Shown: in pieces, positions 25,523-34,820 of the stretch
Layout: each line of letters opens with the position of its first letter
How positions within the stretch are numbered: position 1 is the stretch's first letter
NCBI GenBank assembly: GCA_050291935.1
Contig: JBNKKR010000005.1
Coordinates: 65,142 to 129,141 of the forward strand
DNA length: 64,000 bases
From: Desulfocapsa sp050291935
GTDB taxonomy: Bacteria; Desulfobacterota; Desulfobulbia; Desulfobulbales; Desulfocapsaceae
Direction: 5' to 3'
Translations under genes and position numbers: made by a program
Notes under the pieces: model-generated
Database searches by the model: none
Told to the model about the DNA's origin: nothing
The model's input: the letters and a program-made list of their open reading frames with translations, nothing else

Positions 25523-26545
25523 ATGAGCGAAGAGCTTTGTAAAATACCTGCAGGTACGAAGGTGCTTGTAACAGGTGCAACCGGCTTTACCGGTGTTGAG
25601 CTGACTAAAAAGCTGGTGAATGCCGGACTCAATGTAACCGCTTTGGCAAGGAACTCATCTGATTTATCTCCCCTTGATGGCTATACCATAAACTGGCTGC
25701 GTGGTGATGTGTTTGATGCCACGGTGATTGAAAAAGCTGTAAAGGATCAGGAGTACGTATTCCATGTCGCGGCAGCGTTTAGAGATGCCAAAAGTAGTGA
25801 GAAAGATTATTGGAACGTTCATGTGAAATCGACCCAGCTGATTGTGGCGGAAGTCCTAAAAAATCCTGATTTTAAGCGCTATATTCACATATCCACCATT
25901 GGTGTTCATGGTCATATAGAAAATCCACCTGCCACAGAGGAGTCGGATTTCGCCCCAGGTGATGGATATCAACGAACGAAACTGGAAGCGGAGCAGTGGC
26001 TGAATGATTTTGCGAAAAAAAACAACCTCTCTTACACAATAATTCGTCCGGCAGCCATTTATGGACCCAATGACAGGCGTTTGGTTAAACTCTTTAAAAT
26101 GGCCTTAAAACCCTACTTTCTTCTCCTTGGAAAAGGAAAGTGTATGTATCATCTTGTTCATGTTGATGATTTGACGAACACATTTATTGTTGCGGCTACG
26201 CACCCTGATGCCCAGGGAGAGACCTTTATCAGTGGCGGAGATGAACCCATTGCCATTGCGGAAATTGGCCGGATAGTAGCCGAACACTTTGGAAAACCTT
26301 TTCGGGTGATGCGATTGCCCATTGGTCCTTTTTTTCTGGCAGGGGATATTTGTGAAGCAATTTGTAAACCTTTAAAGATTGAGCCTCCCATTTATCGACG
26401 TCGTGTTGCTTTCTATTCAAAAGATCGTCATTTTGATGTGAGTAAAATGCGTAACATTTTAGGCTATACTCCCAGGCATAGTAACAAAGACGGCATCATT
26501 GAGACGGCTGATTGCTATGCAAAAAAAGGTTGGTTGAAGGTGTAA
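25523..26545 (+). CDS. NAD-dependent epimerase/dehydratase (extended SDR)
   Basis: 340 aa, ATG 25523 with AAGGA about 8 nt upstream. The Rossmann motif is VLVTGATGFTGVELTKKL, the catalytic pair is Y-x-x-x-K in GDGYQRTKLEAEQWL, with HISTIGVHGH before it and IIRPAAIYGPNDRR after it. The overall form resembles SDRs acting on NDP-sugars or on 3-beta-hydroxysteroid-like substrates; the exact reaction cannot be read from sequence. Between a GT4 and a pyruvyltransferase gene, a nucleotide-sugar reaction such as epimerisation or reduction is the best guess. Confidence 0.85.
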   Translation: MSEELCKIPAGTKVLVTGATGFTGVELTKKLVNAGLNVTALARNSSDLSPLDGYTINWLRGDVFDATVIEKAVKDQEYVFHVAAAFRDAKSSEKDYWNVHVKSTQLIVAEVLKNPDFKRYIHISTIGVHGHIENPPATEESDFAPGDGYQRTKLEAEQWLNDFAKKNNLSYTIIRPAAIYGPNDRRLVKLFKMALKPYFLLLGKGKCMYHLVHVDDLTNTFIVAATHPDAQGETFISGGDEPIAIAEIGRIVAEHFGKPFRVMRLPIGPFFLAGDICEAICKPLKIEPPIYRRRVAFYSKDRHFDVSKMRNILGYTPRHSNKDGIIETADCYAKKGWLKV

Positions 26546-26587
26546 TTCTTTCTCCATCCCCCAGAAGTAATACTTATTGAGAGTTTT

Positions 26588-27763
26588 ATGAAAACAATAA
26601 CAGTCCTTGGTAACAATTCGGGTAGAAATGCGGGTGATAATGCCATCCTTGGTAACTTGTTGGATGATTTTGCATTAAAACGTTCAGATATTACATTTAA
26701 AATTCCAACACTCAGTACCAGTTTTATTCAGAAGAGCTTTGGCCACCATCCCATTAAAGCCATTGGGATGATGCCTTGGAACTTTGCTCTGAAAAACCTT
26801 GGCTGGCCACTGTTTCGCGCCATGACCACAACGGATATGGTATTGATAACGGATAATATTTTATTTGATCGTAAATTTAATAATCCCTTTGTCAATAATC
26901 TGAAATCCATTGCCCTTTTTTCCCCCTTTTGTAAAAAGAAAAATATTCCCATCGTGTTTTATAATTCTTCCGTGGGACCCATTGACCATGAAGTAGGGAA
27001 AAATGCTTTACAACAGGTACTTGATTGTTCACCTCTGGTTATTACCCGGGATGCACAGACCAAAAGTTTGATTGAAAATCTACAGTTGAATCATCCGGAA
27101 ATTGTCGTCCATGCGGATTGCGCGCTCAATACCAAACTTCCGTCTGAAAAGCGTCTAAATGAAATCATAGCTAAAGAAAATCTCTTTACCAATCCAAAGG
27201 GAACCATTGGCCTCAATGTCAACGCCTATATAGATAATTGGAGTGAGACGGGCACCCTCAATAGAGAGAGTTTCTGTAAAATTATTGGTGGAACTGCCGA
27301 TGCATTGATTGAAAAGCTTGATGTGGATATCCTGTTTACGGTGAGCCAGATTATGGATATGAAGGTAACCCGTGAATGTGTGCAACAGAGCAGACAGCAA
27401 TCGAGGATAAAGGTGGTCGGTAACTGCGATTATACCTTTCAGGAGCTAACAGGATTACTGAGTAAGGTGGATGTTCACGCCGGGTTACGAACCCACACGC
27501 TGATATTCAGCGCTGCAGTGGGAACACCGCCTATTTCCATAAACGCGTATCCCAAAAGTGCCGGCTTCTTGCGCACCGTTGGTATGGGTGATTGGACCAT
27601 CGACTTTGAGGATCTCTCGGTTGAAAATCTTACTGCCATTATGGCCAAAGCGTGGCACGAAAGAGAGGGACTGGCAAATGCTATGGCCCCAATTGTCAAA
27701 GAGGAAAAAGCGAAATCCAGAGAGTCAGTCAGCTTAGTTTCCACTATTTTGGATTCAATATAG
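26588..27763 (+). CDS. Polysaccharide pyruvyl transferase family protein
   Basis: 391 aa, ATG 26588. It matches the polysaccharide pyruvyltransferase family: NNSGRNAGDNAILGNLLDDF at the start, MVLITDNILFDR, IVFYNSSVGPIDHEVGK, VITRDAQTKSLIE, and the C-terminal LRTHTLIFSAAVGTPPISI with the conserved Arg-x-His. Members place a pyruvate ketal from phosphoenolpyruvate on a sugar, giving the glycan negative charge, though some act in other reactions. It is cytoplasmic. The following gene begins on the last base of its stop codon (GTG 27763), so the two are co-translated. Confidence 0.88.
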   Translation: MKTITVLGNNSGRNAGDNAILGNLLDDFALKRSDITFKIPTLSTSFIQKSFGHHPIKAIGMMPWNFALKNLGWPLFRAMTTTDMVLITDNILFDRKFNNPFVNNLKSIALFSPFCKKKNIPIVFYNSSVGPIDHEVGKNALQQVLDCSPLVITRDAQTKSLIENLQLNHPEIVVHADCALNTKLPSEKRLNEIIAKENLFTNPKGTIGLNVNAYIDNWSETGTLNRESFCKIIGGTADALIEKLDVDILFTVSQIMDMKVTRECVQQSRQQSRIKVVGNCDYTFQELTGLLSKVDVHAGLRTHTLIFSAAVGTPPISINAYPKSAGFLRTVGMGDWTIDFEDLSVENLTAIMAKAWHEREGLANAMAPIVKEEKAKSRESVSLVSTILDSI

Positions 27764-28842
27764 TGTCGCCAAAACTTAACAAAAAAAAACTCCTTTTTAA
27801 GGGTGTTATAAGCCTGGCCTTTTTTGCTATACTGTTTTCCTTTGTCCGGAAAGAGCAGCTGATAGAACATTTTTCCCAAGTTAATTGGTGGTATCTGTTT
27901 CTTTCCTTTGTGCTCTCTCCACTAATGATTGTTGTCAGTTGTTTGAAGTGGAAGATGATCCTTGATATCGGCAAGGTGAAGGTACCGTTTGTTACCTTGT
28001 TTCGTATTTATCTTATCGGATATTTTTTTTCCAATCTGCTGCCATCAACGGTGGGAGGGGATGTGGTTCGTTCCTACTATGCTGGTAAGATTGTTCGTGA
28101 TCAATCCTTTTCGGCGATTAGCATCTTTATCGAACGTTTTTCAGGAATCTTTTTTCTCTTTTTTCTTGTTATCTTTGCGCCACTAATCAGACCGAGTCTG
28201 TATGGCAGCCCATATGTTGCGGTCCCTGCTATGGCTGCATTTGTTCTTATTGGGATCACTTTTTGGGTTGGCAGGGTGAAAAACCCCCATCTTTTTGCCG
28301 GGAAGATTATTTCGATTATCATTGGTCTGGTCGGAAAAACGGCACAAACTTTCGCCCCCCGTAAAAAAGATGGCCTTCTGGATATGTTTGCCAAATACCA
28401 GCAAACGATCGTTGATCGTATTCAACAGTTACACCATAAGTTGGGGCTTGCCTTACTAACTATTAAAAAAGATAGAACATTGCTTGTGAAGTTATTCCTT
28501 GTTACTGCCCTTTTTTATTTTTTTACCTGGGTCAATGTTTCTTTGGCATTTTTATCCTTTGGCGTTGAACATCGTTTTCTTGATATTTGTGCATTGGTAC
28601 CAACCATCTTGTTTATTGCCCATTTTCCTGTTTCACTTTTTGGAAATGCCGGTTTCTTTGAATCAGTTTTTGCCGGCTATCTGACATTTATCGGGATGGA
28701 GCTCTCTGCCTCTTTAGCCATGGGCCTCTTGTTACGGGTGAAGGTCTTATGTATTGGCGTGGTCGGTTTTTTTGTCTATATGGTTTATAAACAGCAAACA
28801 GGTGATGATGCCAAGACTATTACAACAGGGGAAGGGGCATAG
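27763..28842 (+). CDS. YbhN/LPG-synthase-like membrane protein (flippase-like domain)
   Basis: About 359 aa from GTG 27763, overlapping the preceding stop; the frame continues upstream only within the pyruvyltransferase gene. About eight membrane helices are seen, with family hallmarks WKMILDIGKVKVPFVTLFRI, GYFFSNLLPSTVGGDVVRSY and SIFIERFSGIFFLFFLV. This is the membrane part of lysylphosphatidylglycerol synthases without the synthase half (YbhN/UPF0104 type). Such proteins are suspected of moving lipid-linked substrates or partnering glycosyltransferases. In this window without a Wzx it could help lipid-sugar movement, but that is speculation. Confidence 0.85.
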   Translation: MSPKLNKKKLLFKGVISLAFFAILFSFVRKEQLIEHFSQVNWWYLFLSFVLSPLMIVVSCLKWKMILDIGKVKVPFVTLFRIYLIGYFFSNLLPSTVGGDVVRSYYAGKIVRDQSFSAISIFIERFSGIFFLFFLVIFAPLIRPSLYGSPYVAVPAMAAFVLIGITFWVGRVKNPHLFAGKIISIIIGLVGKTAQTFAPRKKDGLLDMFAKYQQTIVDRIQQLHHKLGLALLTIKKDRTLLVKLFLVTALFYFFTWVNVSLAFLSFGVEHRFLDICALVPTILFIAHFPVSLFGNAGFFESVFAGYLTFIGMELSASLAMGLLLRVKVLCIGVVGFFVYMVYKQQTGDDAKTITTGEGA

Positions 28843-28871
28843 GTAAAGAGTGTAAAAAACGTGACTGTATT

Positions 28872-30311
28872 ATGGCCATGAAAACAAAAGCAGGAAACGC
28901 TGCTATTATGGTTTTGAGACGATATATTTTTTTTGTAATGTCACTGTCCTTGGCAGTTCCTTGGTATGCATATGGAGATCTGCAAAGCAAAACAGAGGGT
29001 CTTAAACAAACACTAAGCCTTAAAGAGGCTGTTGAAGTTGCTTTAAAAAACAACAGATCGCTTGTGCGTTCAAGTCTTAGCCTTCGCTCAAGTGAGAAGA
29101 GCGTCGCATTACAAAGTGAAAAATTTGATATTAAGATAATTCCTTCCACATCAGTGAACTATACCTCTTCGGACAGTGAGTATTGGTCGGCTGGGGTACA
29201 ATTTTCCAAGAAGACAAAAATCGGTATTTCAGGTTCAATCACTCCTCGTTTGATTAAAGATAATGATTCTTACCGTAACTCTGTGAGTGTGGCGTTAAAT
29301 GTTCCGTTATTACAAGGCTTGGGAGCAGATGCCACCCTTGATGGTGTATACAGTTCTCTTTATGCTCTGCAAACTGCGAAAAACACCCATTATAAACAGC
29401 AGGATAGCCTGGCAATAAATACAATTACAACGGTGTATGGAATTATTAATCTGGAAAAACAAAAAGAATATCTTCGTTCTCAACTTGCATCGCTTAAAAA
29501 GCATATCACACTTACTGAATTAAAGGAAAAATCAGGTCTTGCTTCCACCATGGATATGTATAGGGCTGAATTGAGACTAAAAGAGGTGCAAAACGAGTTG
29601 ACCGGTGTAGAAAAGGGGTATGCAAGTAATATCGATAGGTTGAAACAGTTGCTAGGGGTGTCCATGACCGGTGAACTCTCAGTGAGTGCTCCAATTGATT
29701 ATACACCTTTATCAGTGGATCTTGATAATGCGGTACATATTGCCCTTGAGAACAGAGTTGAGATTGAGCAAGCGAAGAGAAAGTGTCTTGAATCTAAAAG
29801 AAAAATGGCTTTAGCCAAGCATAATATATTGCCAACGGTTGATTTACATCTTGGCTATAAACGCTATGATGGAACGGATTACGGAGATTTTGATGAAGAA
29901 GATTGGCTGTTTAGTGTAAATGGTAATTCTGATCTGTTACGAACTGAGGCGAGAACTGCCTATGAACAGGCTATAATCCAATTCAAGCAAGCTGAAATTG
30001 ATATGGAGAGTGTCAGAGAAGATATTATTAAAGAGGTTCGCAATCAAATTTACCAGATGCATAAGAAGGAACAACTGATTGCTGATAGAAAGGAACAGGC
30101 TAGACAGGCCGAAGGAAAACAGGCCCTTGCCCTTTCAAAGTTTAACCACCGCATGGCGGATAACTTCGATTTGCTTGAGGCACAGACCCAAAGGCAGCAG
30201 GTGGAAACAGATTTATTGTTTGATACCATTGGTTATATCATTGATACCTATACATTACGCTCCGTTCTAGGGACCCTTGTTGCAAGAAAAGGTATTAGCC
30301 ATGAAAAGTGA
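28872..30311 (+). CDS. TolC-family outer-membrane channel protein
   Basis: 479 aa, ATG 28872 (ATG 28878 possible). A signal peptide with hydrophobic core YIFFVMSLSLAVPWYAYG precedes two outer-membrane-efflux repeats of long helices and beta strands: SLKEAVEVALKNNRSLVRS, then DLDNAVHIALENRVEIEQAK, each followed by Gln/Lys/Glu-rich coiled-coil helices. It would form a trimeric outer-membrane and periplasmic tunnel. The next gene starts inside its last 11 nt. With the adaptor, ATPase and permease genes that follow it makes a complete MacAB-TolC-like exporter in one operon. It most likely exports a molecule made by neighbouring genes. Confidence 0.88.
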   Translation: MAMKTKAGNAAIMVLRRYIFFVMSLSLAVPWYAYGDLQSKTEGLKQTLSLKEAVEVALKNNRSLVRSSLSLRSSEKSVALQSEKFDIKIIPSTSVNYTSSDSEYWSAGVQFSKKTKIGISGSITPRLIKDNDSYRNSVSVALNVPLLQGLGADATLDGVYSSLYALQTAKNTHYKQQDSLAINTITTVYGIINLEKQKEYLRSQLASLKKHITLTELKEKSGLASTMDMYRAELRLKEVQNELTGVEKGYASNIDRLKQLLGVSMTGELSVSAPIDYTPLSVDLDNAVHIALENRVEIEQAKRKCLESKRKMALAKHNILPTVDLHLGYKRYDGTDYGDFDEEDWLFSVNGNSDLLRTEARTAYEQAIIQFKQAEIDMESVREDIIKEVRNQIYQMHKKEQLIADRKEQARQAEGKQALALSKFNHRMADNFDLLEAQTQRQQVETDLLFDTIGYIIDTYTLRSVLGTLVARKGISHEK

Positions 30312-31746
30312 TACAAATATGGCAAATAGAGGAAAACTAGGTGTTATGCTACTCTTACTCTTCGCACTGTTGTCCGGCTGTAGCAGTAAGGAAGAGAGTA
30401 GTCAGGACCAGCTGCTTTCCCTTGTTAAGAAGCGTGATTTTAGCCTTGAGTTAAATATTATCGGGGTACTGGATGCTGCAAAATCCCATATGATTTCTTC
30501 CGGAATTGAAGGTGCTAACGGTAAAATCATTTATTTGATTGAGGATGGAATCAAAGTAGAAGAGGGTACTCCTTTGGTTCGTTTTGACCGAGCCCTTTTT
30601 GAAAAAGAGGTAAGTGAGCTTGAATCTCAGGTTGAAAGCTATTCGGCAGCGGTAAAAGCTGCAGAACAGGTCGTCTCTTTTGAGGTGAATCAGGTAGAAA
30701 GAGAGGTTGTAACCGCGAAATATGGAAAAAATGTTGCAGAGCTTGAGTTAAAACGTTTGCAGGAAGGTGATGGACCGTTAAAACTTGCGGTACTTAGTGA
30801 AGAGAGGGAAAAAGTTGAAGTGGAACTTAAACGTTATCAATCTTTTCTTGAAGAGCTACAGGGTTTTAAAGAAAAGGGCTTTGAGAATCCTTCAGAGATG
30901 AGTTCCACAGAAGAGAAAATTTCATCTTTGAGCAGGGAACTTGCCTCGGTAAATAAACGCTACGATACATACAAAGAAAATGTTTTGCCGGCGCTTGTTG
31001 AAAGTGGCAAGGCAAAGGTGCAAAATGCTCTTTTGCTGTTGCAACAGACTGAACAGGGGGGAAAGTACAAAGTTGCAAAGGCAAAGGCCTCTCTTCTCCA
31101 GGTAAAGGGAGTGCTTAACACCAAACAGAAGGCATTGACCAAGGCAACGTTTAAGTTGGCCCAAACAGAAATTAGGGCTCCATTTTCCGGGATTGTGATT
31201 CATTATAAAACTTTTCGTAATGGAGAAAAACGAAAACCTCGGGAAGGGGATTCCGTATTTATGAATCAACCCATTCTCTACTTGCCGGATATTTCGAAAA
31301 TGATCGTTAAGACGCAGGCAAGGGAAGTTGACCTGCATAAAATTAAGCTTGGCCAACAGGGAACAATCATTGTTGACGCCTATCCCGATGCAAGACTGAG
31401 TGGTGAACTTTCCTTTATCGGATCCCTTGCCCAAGCAGAAGATACCAAGCAAAGTTATGAAAAGTACTTTCAGGTTATTTTTACGGTTCACGAAGAGGAT
31501 ACCCGTTTGCGACCCGGAATGACCTGTAGAATTTCCATTGAGGTGGAATCCGTGAAAAATGCTGTTTCCATTCCCATACAGGCACTTTTTACTGATGATC
31601 AGAAAAACTATTGTTATGTACAGACGGGTGGCGATCATTTTGAGTTGCGTGAAGTGGAAGTGGGGAAACGAAATAGTGAGTTTGTTGAAATAATAGCCGG
31701 TCTGCAGCCGGGTGAATATGTGAGCCTGGTAAGACAGAACCTATGA
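30301..31746 (+). CDS. Lipoprotein periplasmic adaptor, MacA/HlyD type
   Basis: About 481 aa from ATG 30301, which overlaps the TolC-like stop by 11 nt; an upstream start would be deeper in that gene. The lipobox LLSGC puts Cys27 as the lipidated residue. A lipoyl-like half (IIYLIEDGIKVEEGTPLVRF) is split by a long helical hairpin of about 200 residues rich in Glu/Lys/Leu, then closed by TEIRAPFSGIVIHYKTF. Beta-barrel and membrane-proximal parts follow (RPGMTCRISIEVESVKNAV; FVEIIAGLQPGEYVSL). It would bridge the inner-membrane transporter and the TolC-like channel. Confidence 0.88.
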   Translation: MKSDTNMANRGKLGVMLLLLFALLSGCSSKEESSQDQLLSLVKKRDFSLELNIIGVLDAAKSHMISSGIEGANGKIIYLIEDGIKVEEGTPLVRFDRALFEKEVSELESQVESYSAAVKAAEQVVSFEVNQVEREVVTAKYGKNVAELELKRLQEGDGPLKLAVLSEEREKVEVELKRYQSFLEELQGFKEKGFENPSEMSSTEEKISSLSRELASVNKRYDTYKENVLPALVESGKAKVQNALLLLQQTEQGGKYKVAKAKASLLQVKGVLNTKQKALTKATFKLAQTEIRAPFSGIVIHYKTFRNGEKRKPREGDSVFMNQPILYLPDISKMIVKTQAREVDLHKIKLGQQGTIIVDAYPDARLSGELSFIGSLAQAEDTKQSYEKYFQVIFTVHEEDTRLRPGMTCRISIEVESVKNAVSIPIQALFTDDQKNYCYVQTGGDHFELREVEVGKRNSEFVEIIAGLQPGEYVSLVRQNL

Positions 31747-31752
31747 CGTATC

Positions 31753-32415
31753 ATGCTACTTGAAGCAAAACAAATTCAAAAGAACTACCAACTTGGCGCA
31801 AAGGAGATACAGGTACTTCGTGGAGTAGATCTTGTGGTGCACAAGGGAGAGTTTGTTTCTGTTATGGGGACTTCGGGGTCTGGCAAATCGACATTGTTAC
31901 ATATTTTAGGCGGACTGGATAGTCCTGACAGCGGGAGTTATTTTTTTAATGCTCGTGATATGTTTGGCCTTGCCGATGAAGATTTATCCTGGATTCGTGC
32001 CCATTGGTTAGGGTTTGTATTTCAAACCTTTGATCTGTTACCCGAACTCAACGTCGTTGAAAATGTGAGTCTACCGTTTTTATATAACAAAACGGCCCAG
32101 GCCAAAAGGGATGCTCAGGTGCGTGAAGCAATAGAAAGGGTTGGTCTTAGCCATAGACAAAATCATCGCCCGCTGGAACTCTCAGGTGGTGAGATGCAGC
32201 GGGTTGCCATAGCAAGGGCCCTTGCAGTACAACCAAAACTTATTTTGGCCGATGAGCCGACGGGGAATTTAGACAGTACAAGCAGCGCGCATATTCTTCA
32301 GTTGTTCACGGAGCTCCACCAAGCCGGGACAACCATTATTATGGTTACCCATGATGCAAAGGTGGCTGATATTTCAGAACGTACTCTGCAAATGAGTGAC
32401 GGTATTTTGTACTGA
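31753..32415 (+). CDS. ABC transporter ATP-binding protein, LolD/MacB type
   Basis: 220 aa, ATG 31753, six bases after the adaptor stop. All nucleotide-binding motifs are intact: Walker A MGTSGSGKSTLL, Q-loop FVFQTFDLLPELNVVEN, signature LSGGEMQRVAIARAL, Walker B LILADEPTGNLDS and switch His VTHD. The type is that of mechanotransmission ABC systems (MacB, LolD), here separate from the permease rather than fused as in E. coli MacB. It powers the neighbouring FtsX-like permease from the cytoplasm. Confidence 0.93.
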   Translation: MLLEAKQIQKNYQLGAKEIQVLRGVDLVVHKGEFVSVMGTSGSGKSTLLHILGGLDSPDSGSYFFNARDMFGLADEDLSWIRAHWLGFVFQTFDLLPELNVVENVSLPFLYNKTAQAKRDAQVREAIERVGLSHRQNHRPLELSGGEMQRVAIARALAVQPKLILADEPTGNLDSTSSAHILQLFTELHQAGTTIIMVTHDAKVADISERTLQMSDGILY

Positions 32416-32416
32416 A

Positions 32417-33664
32417 ATGTTCTATCAAATCTCATCATTTCTTCTTTCCGCCTATCGTTCCCTTCTAATCCATAAGTTCAGATCCTTTTTAAGTGTTCTT
32501 GGAATTGTCTGTGGTGTACTTGCTGTTATGGTGATGATCTCCACAGGTGAGGGTGCCAAAAAGGAGGTGCTTGGTCGTATGGAAAAGATGGGGCTAAAAA
32601 ATATTTATATCCTCCAAAAGGAGTTGTCTGCTGAACTGAAAAATCGGATCGGAAAACAAAAATCCTATGGCCTGTCACTTTTTGATGTTGAATATTTACA
32701 AGCTCTGACGCCTTCTATCACGCAGGTGGGAGCTGTTCAGAAGACCTTGCTCACACCGGTTGGAACACATGGTGCTATTACTCCCAACATAGTTCGCTGT
32801 ACGGCCAATTACGCAGGGATTGTAGGACTGAAGGTCAGCTCAGGCAGGTTTCTTTGTGCGTTGGATTCCAGGAAAAACAGCCAAGTTTGTGTGATTGGAG
32901 CGGGGCTTGCAGCACAGCTTGGTGCGAAAGGACGTGTTGGAGAGACGCTTCGGATGGATGAAGAACTGTATACCATTGTTGGTGTTTTGGTAAGTGAAGA
33001 GAGAGAGTCTAAAGAGACCACCATAATCAAAACCCAGAATTTCAATGATACCATTTTTTTGCCCTTGAACATCCCACCAAACTTGACTAAATTTGGGCCA
33101 TTTATAGAACGATACTCAATGTTATCTTCTGTGGTGGTGGAGGTTGCAAATCGGGAGAATGTCGCACCGGTGGCCAGTTTGATCCACAGGGCCATGGAGC
33201 TTTCCCATGAGCAGGTTTTGGACTATACCATAGTGGTTCCCCAAGAGCTACTTGCCCATGCGTTGGCTGCCCAAAAGACGTTTAATCTGATGCTGGCTGT
33301 GATTGGTGCCATTTCACTGTTGGTTGGTGGAATAGGTATTATGAATATAATGCTTGCCACAGTTACTGAGAGAAGACGAGAGATAGGTGTAAGGAGGTCG
33401 GTGGGGGCAACTGCAAAGGATATTGCCTATCAATTTCTGGCTGAGTCTTTTTTACTTACTGTGTGTGGTGGGGTGCTGGGTATTGTGATTGGTTTTTTCT
33501 GTGTGCTGGTTATTGAGTATTTTGCTGGCTGGCCCATAGCGATAACGGTATCGGCAATGGTTGTGCCTTTTTCTTTGGCCTGTGTTGTTGGAGTTTTTTT
33601 TGGATACTATCCAGCTATGCAAGCGGCAAAGGTGGATCCAATTAAAGCACTAAGAGCTCTTTGA
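32417..33664 (+). CDS. ABC transporter permease, MacB/FtsX type
   Basis: About 415 aa from ATG 32417, right after the ATPase stop; GTG 32396 would overlap it. There are four membrane helices in the MacB arrangement. One N-terminal helix (FLSVLGIVCGVLAVMVMIS) is followed by a periplasmic MacB_PCD-like domain of about 230 residues. Three C-terminal helices include the hallmark LVGGIGIMNIMLATVTERRR and GVRRSVGATAKDI. This class drives substrates from the periplasm out through TolC rather than across the inner membrane. The substrate, if local, should therefore first reach the periplasm by Sec or Tat, as both acidic-repeat proteins downstream are predicted to do. Confidence 0.9.
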   Translation: MFYQISSFLLSAYRSLLIHKFRSFLSVLGIVCGVLAVMVMISTGEGAKKEVLGRMEKMGLKNIYILQKELSAELKNRIGKQKSYGLSLFDVEYLQALTPSITQVGAVQKTLLTPVGTHGAITPNIVRCTANYAGIVGLKVSSGRFLCALDSRKNSQVCVIGAGLAAQLGAKGRVGETLRMDEELYTIVGVLVSEERESKETTIIKTQNFNDTIFLPLNIPPNLTKFGPFIERYSMLSSVVVEVANRENVAPVASLIHRAMELSHEQVLDYTIVVPQELLAHALAAQKTFNLMLAVIGAISLLVGGIGIMNIMLATVTERRREIGVRRSVGATAKDIAYQFLAESFLLTVCGGVLGIVIGFFCVLVIEYFAGWPIAITVSAMVVPFSLACVVGVFFGYYPAMQAAKVDPIKALRAL

Positions 33665-33773
33665 TTTTTTTTGTGACTAGTTGTTGGGTAAGTGCACTGT
33701 ATTACCGGAAGTGCAGGCGTATTTGTCCTCCCATGGGGGCGCTCGTATTTTTAATATATAAGGAAGATATAAA

Positions 33774-34751
33774 ATGAAACTATTGCAAAATCGACTTGTA
33801 AAAGATGTTATTGTGCCGGTGATTGCCGCCAATATGAGTATATGCAGTTGCTCTGTTTGGGCAATAGCTGCAGAGGTTGAAGAGCAGACACAAGCACGAG
33901 AAGTTTTAAAAGCAGACGAAGGAGAAAAGAGTATCGTTTCTGATACTGAGGAAGTCGTTGAAACGCTTCCAGACGAACAGAAAAAGGAAAAAGTTGTTTC
34001 AGATACTGAAGAAGCAGTAACAGTCCTTGAAGATGAGCAGAATAAGGAAGAGGTCGTTTCAGATACTGAAGAAGCAGTAGCCGCTCTTGAAGATGAGCAG
34101 AAAAAGGAGGAGGTAGCTACTGATACCGAGGAAGCTGTTCAAGTTCTCCAAGATGAACAGAAAAAGGTAGAGCTAGACGCCACTGCAACCAAGAGTGAAA
34201 ATGAAGAGGTGGTAGAAGAGCCATTTGTTGCAAGTGATCCGGCTGTGACAGTTGATTCCGGTGAAGGGGTGGACGGGATGACCATGTTGTATATCGGTGG
34301 AGGGATTGCTGCGGTTGCCGGCATTGGCGCTTTGGCATTTGGAGGCGGTTCAGGGGGATCTTCCACCACCACAACGACGACCACTACTGATTCTAGTTCG
34401 AGTACAAGTACAGATAGTAGTTCGTCAACTTCCTTAGTTGGACCAAACCTGAATGGGAGTAATTGGAGCGGGTACCTGAATCTCAAGGATAATCGTGCGG
34501 AAGGGTATCAAAATATTACTGCTTCAATTGTGCATGAAGGGGCAGCTGTACAGATTACCACTACTTCGACCCTGAAATATGGACAGCAGTTTAGTGGCCG
34601 TATTAGTAGCAATGGATATATGTTACTGTATGATTCAGTAACTGGCGAGGATTGGACCACCCATTACTCCAACGCGGTAAGTACCCAGATTGATTTATAT
34701 GACTATGTAAACAACCTGACAGAGCTGGATAGGATGTTTTTGGGTAGATAA
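33774..34751 (+). CDS. Exported protein with acidic 20-residue repeats and C-terminal beta domain
   Basis: 325 aa, ATG 33774 with AGGAAG 7 nt upstream. The N-terminus is signal-like (VIVPVIAANMSICSCSVWAIAA). Residues 55-134 are four tandem 20-residue acidic repeats of consensus VSDTEEAVxxLEDEQKKEEV. A hydrophobic Gly/Ala segment follows (MLYIGGGIAAVAGIGALAFG), then a Thr/Ser-only linker and a 100-residue C-terminal domain. That domain (WSGYLNL, ASIVHEGAAVQITTTS, QQFSGRISSNGYMLLYDS) reads as a small beta-barrel. No family is recognised. It is probably an envelope or surface protein. It lies between a MacB-type exporter and the PqqD/kinase/nucleotidyltransferase genes and is a candidate client of both. 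The repeats offer many Ser/Thr next to Glu. Confidence 0.75.
   Translation: MKLLQNRLVKDVIVPVIAANMSICSCSVWAIAAEVEEQTQAREVLKADEGEKSIVSDTEEVVETLPDEQKKEKVVSDTEEAVTVLEDEQNKEEVVSDTEEAVAALEDEQKKEEVATDTEEAVQVLQDEQKKVELDATATKSENEEVVEEPFVASDPAVTVDSGEGVDGMTMLYIGGGIAAVAGIGALAFGGGSGGSSTTTTTTTTDSSSSTSTDSSSSTSLVGPNLNGSNWSGYLNLKDNRAEGYQNITASIVHEGAAVQITTTSTLKYGQQFSGRISSNGYMLLYDSVTGEDWTTHYSNAVSTQIDLYDYVNNLTELDRMFLGR
33936..34175 (+). repeat. Four tandem 60-bp coding repeats
   Basis: Four in-frame 60-bp units encode VSDTEE-type 20-residue repeats in the protein at 33774. The second and third units are closest in DNA sequence (both with GTTTCAGATACTGAAGAAGC and a CTTGAAGATGAGCAGAA block). The first and fourth are more divergent, suggesting internal duplication with continuing copy-number potential. 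Confidence 0.9.
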
Positions 34752-34820
34752 CACGGACTTTACGCAGGCGAATGCTCCATTAGTATTTCATTGGGGGAAA
34801 ATCATTTTTGAGCAACTAGA

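Noticed and set aside
30922..31638. Long minus-strand open frame (238 codons) opposite the adaptor gene
   Set aside because: It lies wholly antisense to a clear MacA/HlyD-type gene, has no family resemblance and no ribosome site; it follows from the codon pattern of the real gene.
33936..34175. 60-bp repeats considered as a CRISPR-like or non-coding array
   Set aside because: The units are contiguous without spacers, keep frame and encode a regular 20-residue protein repeat.
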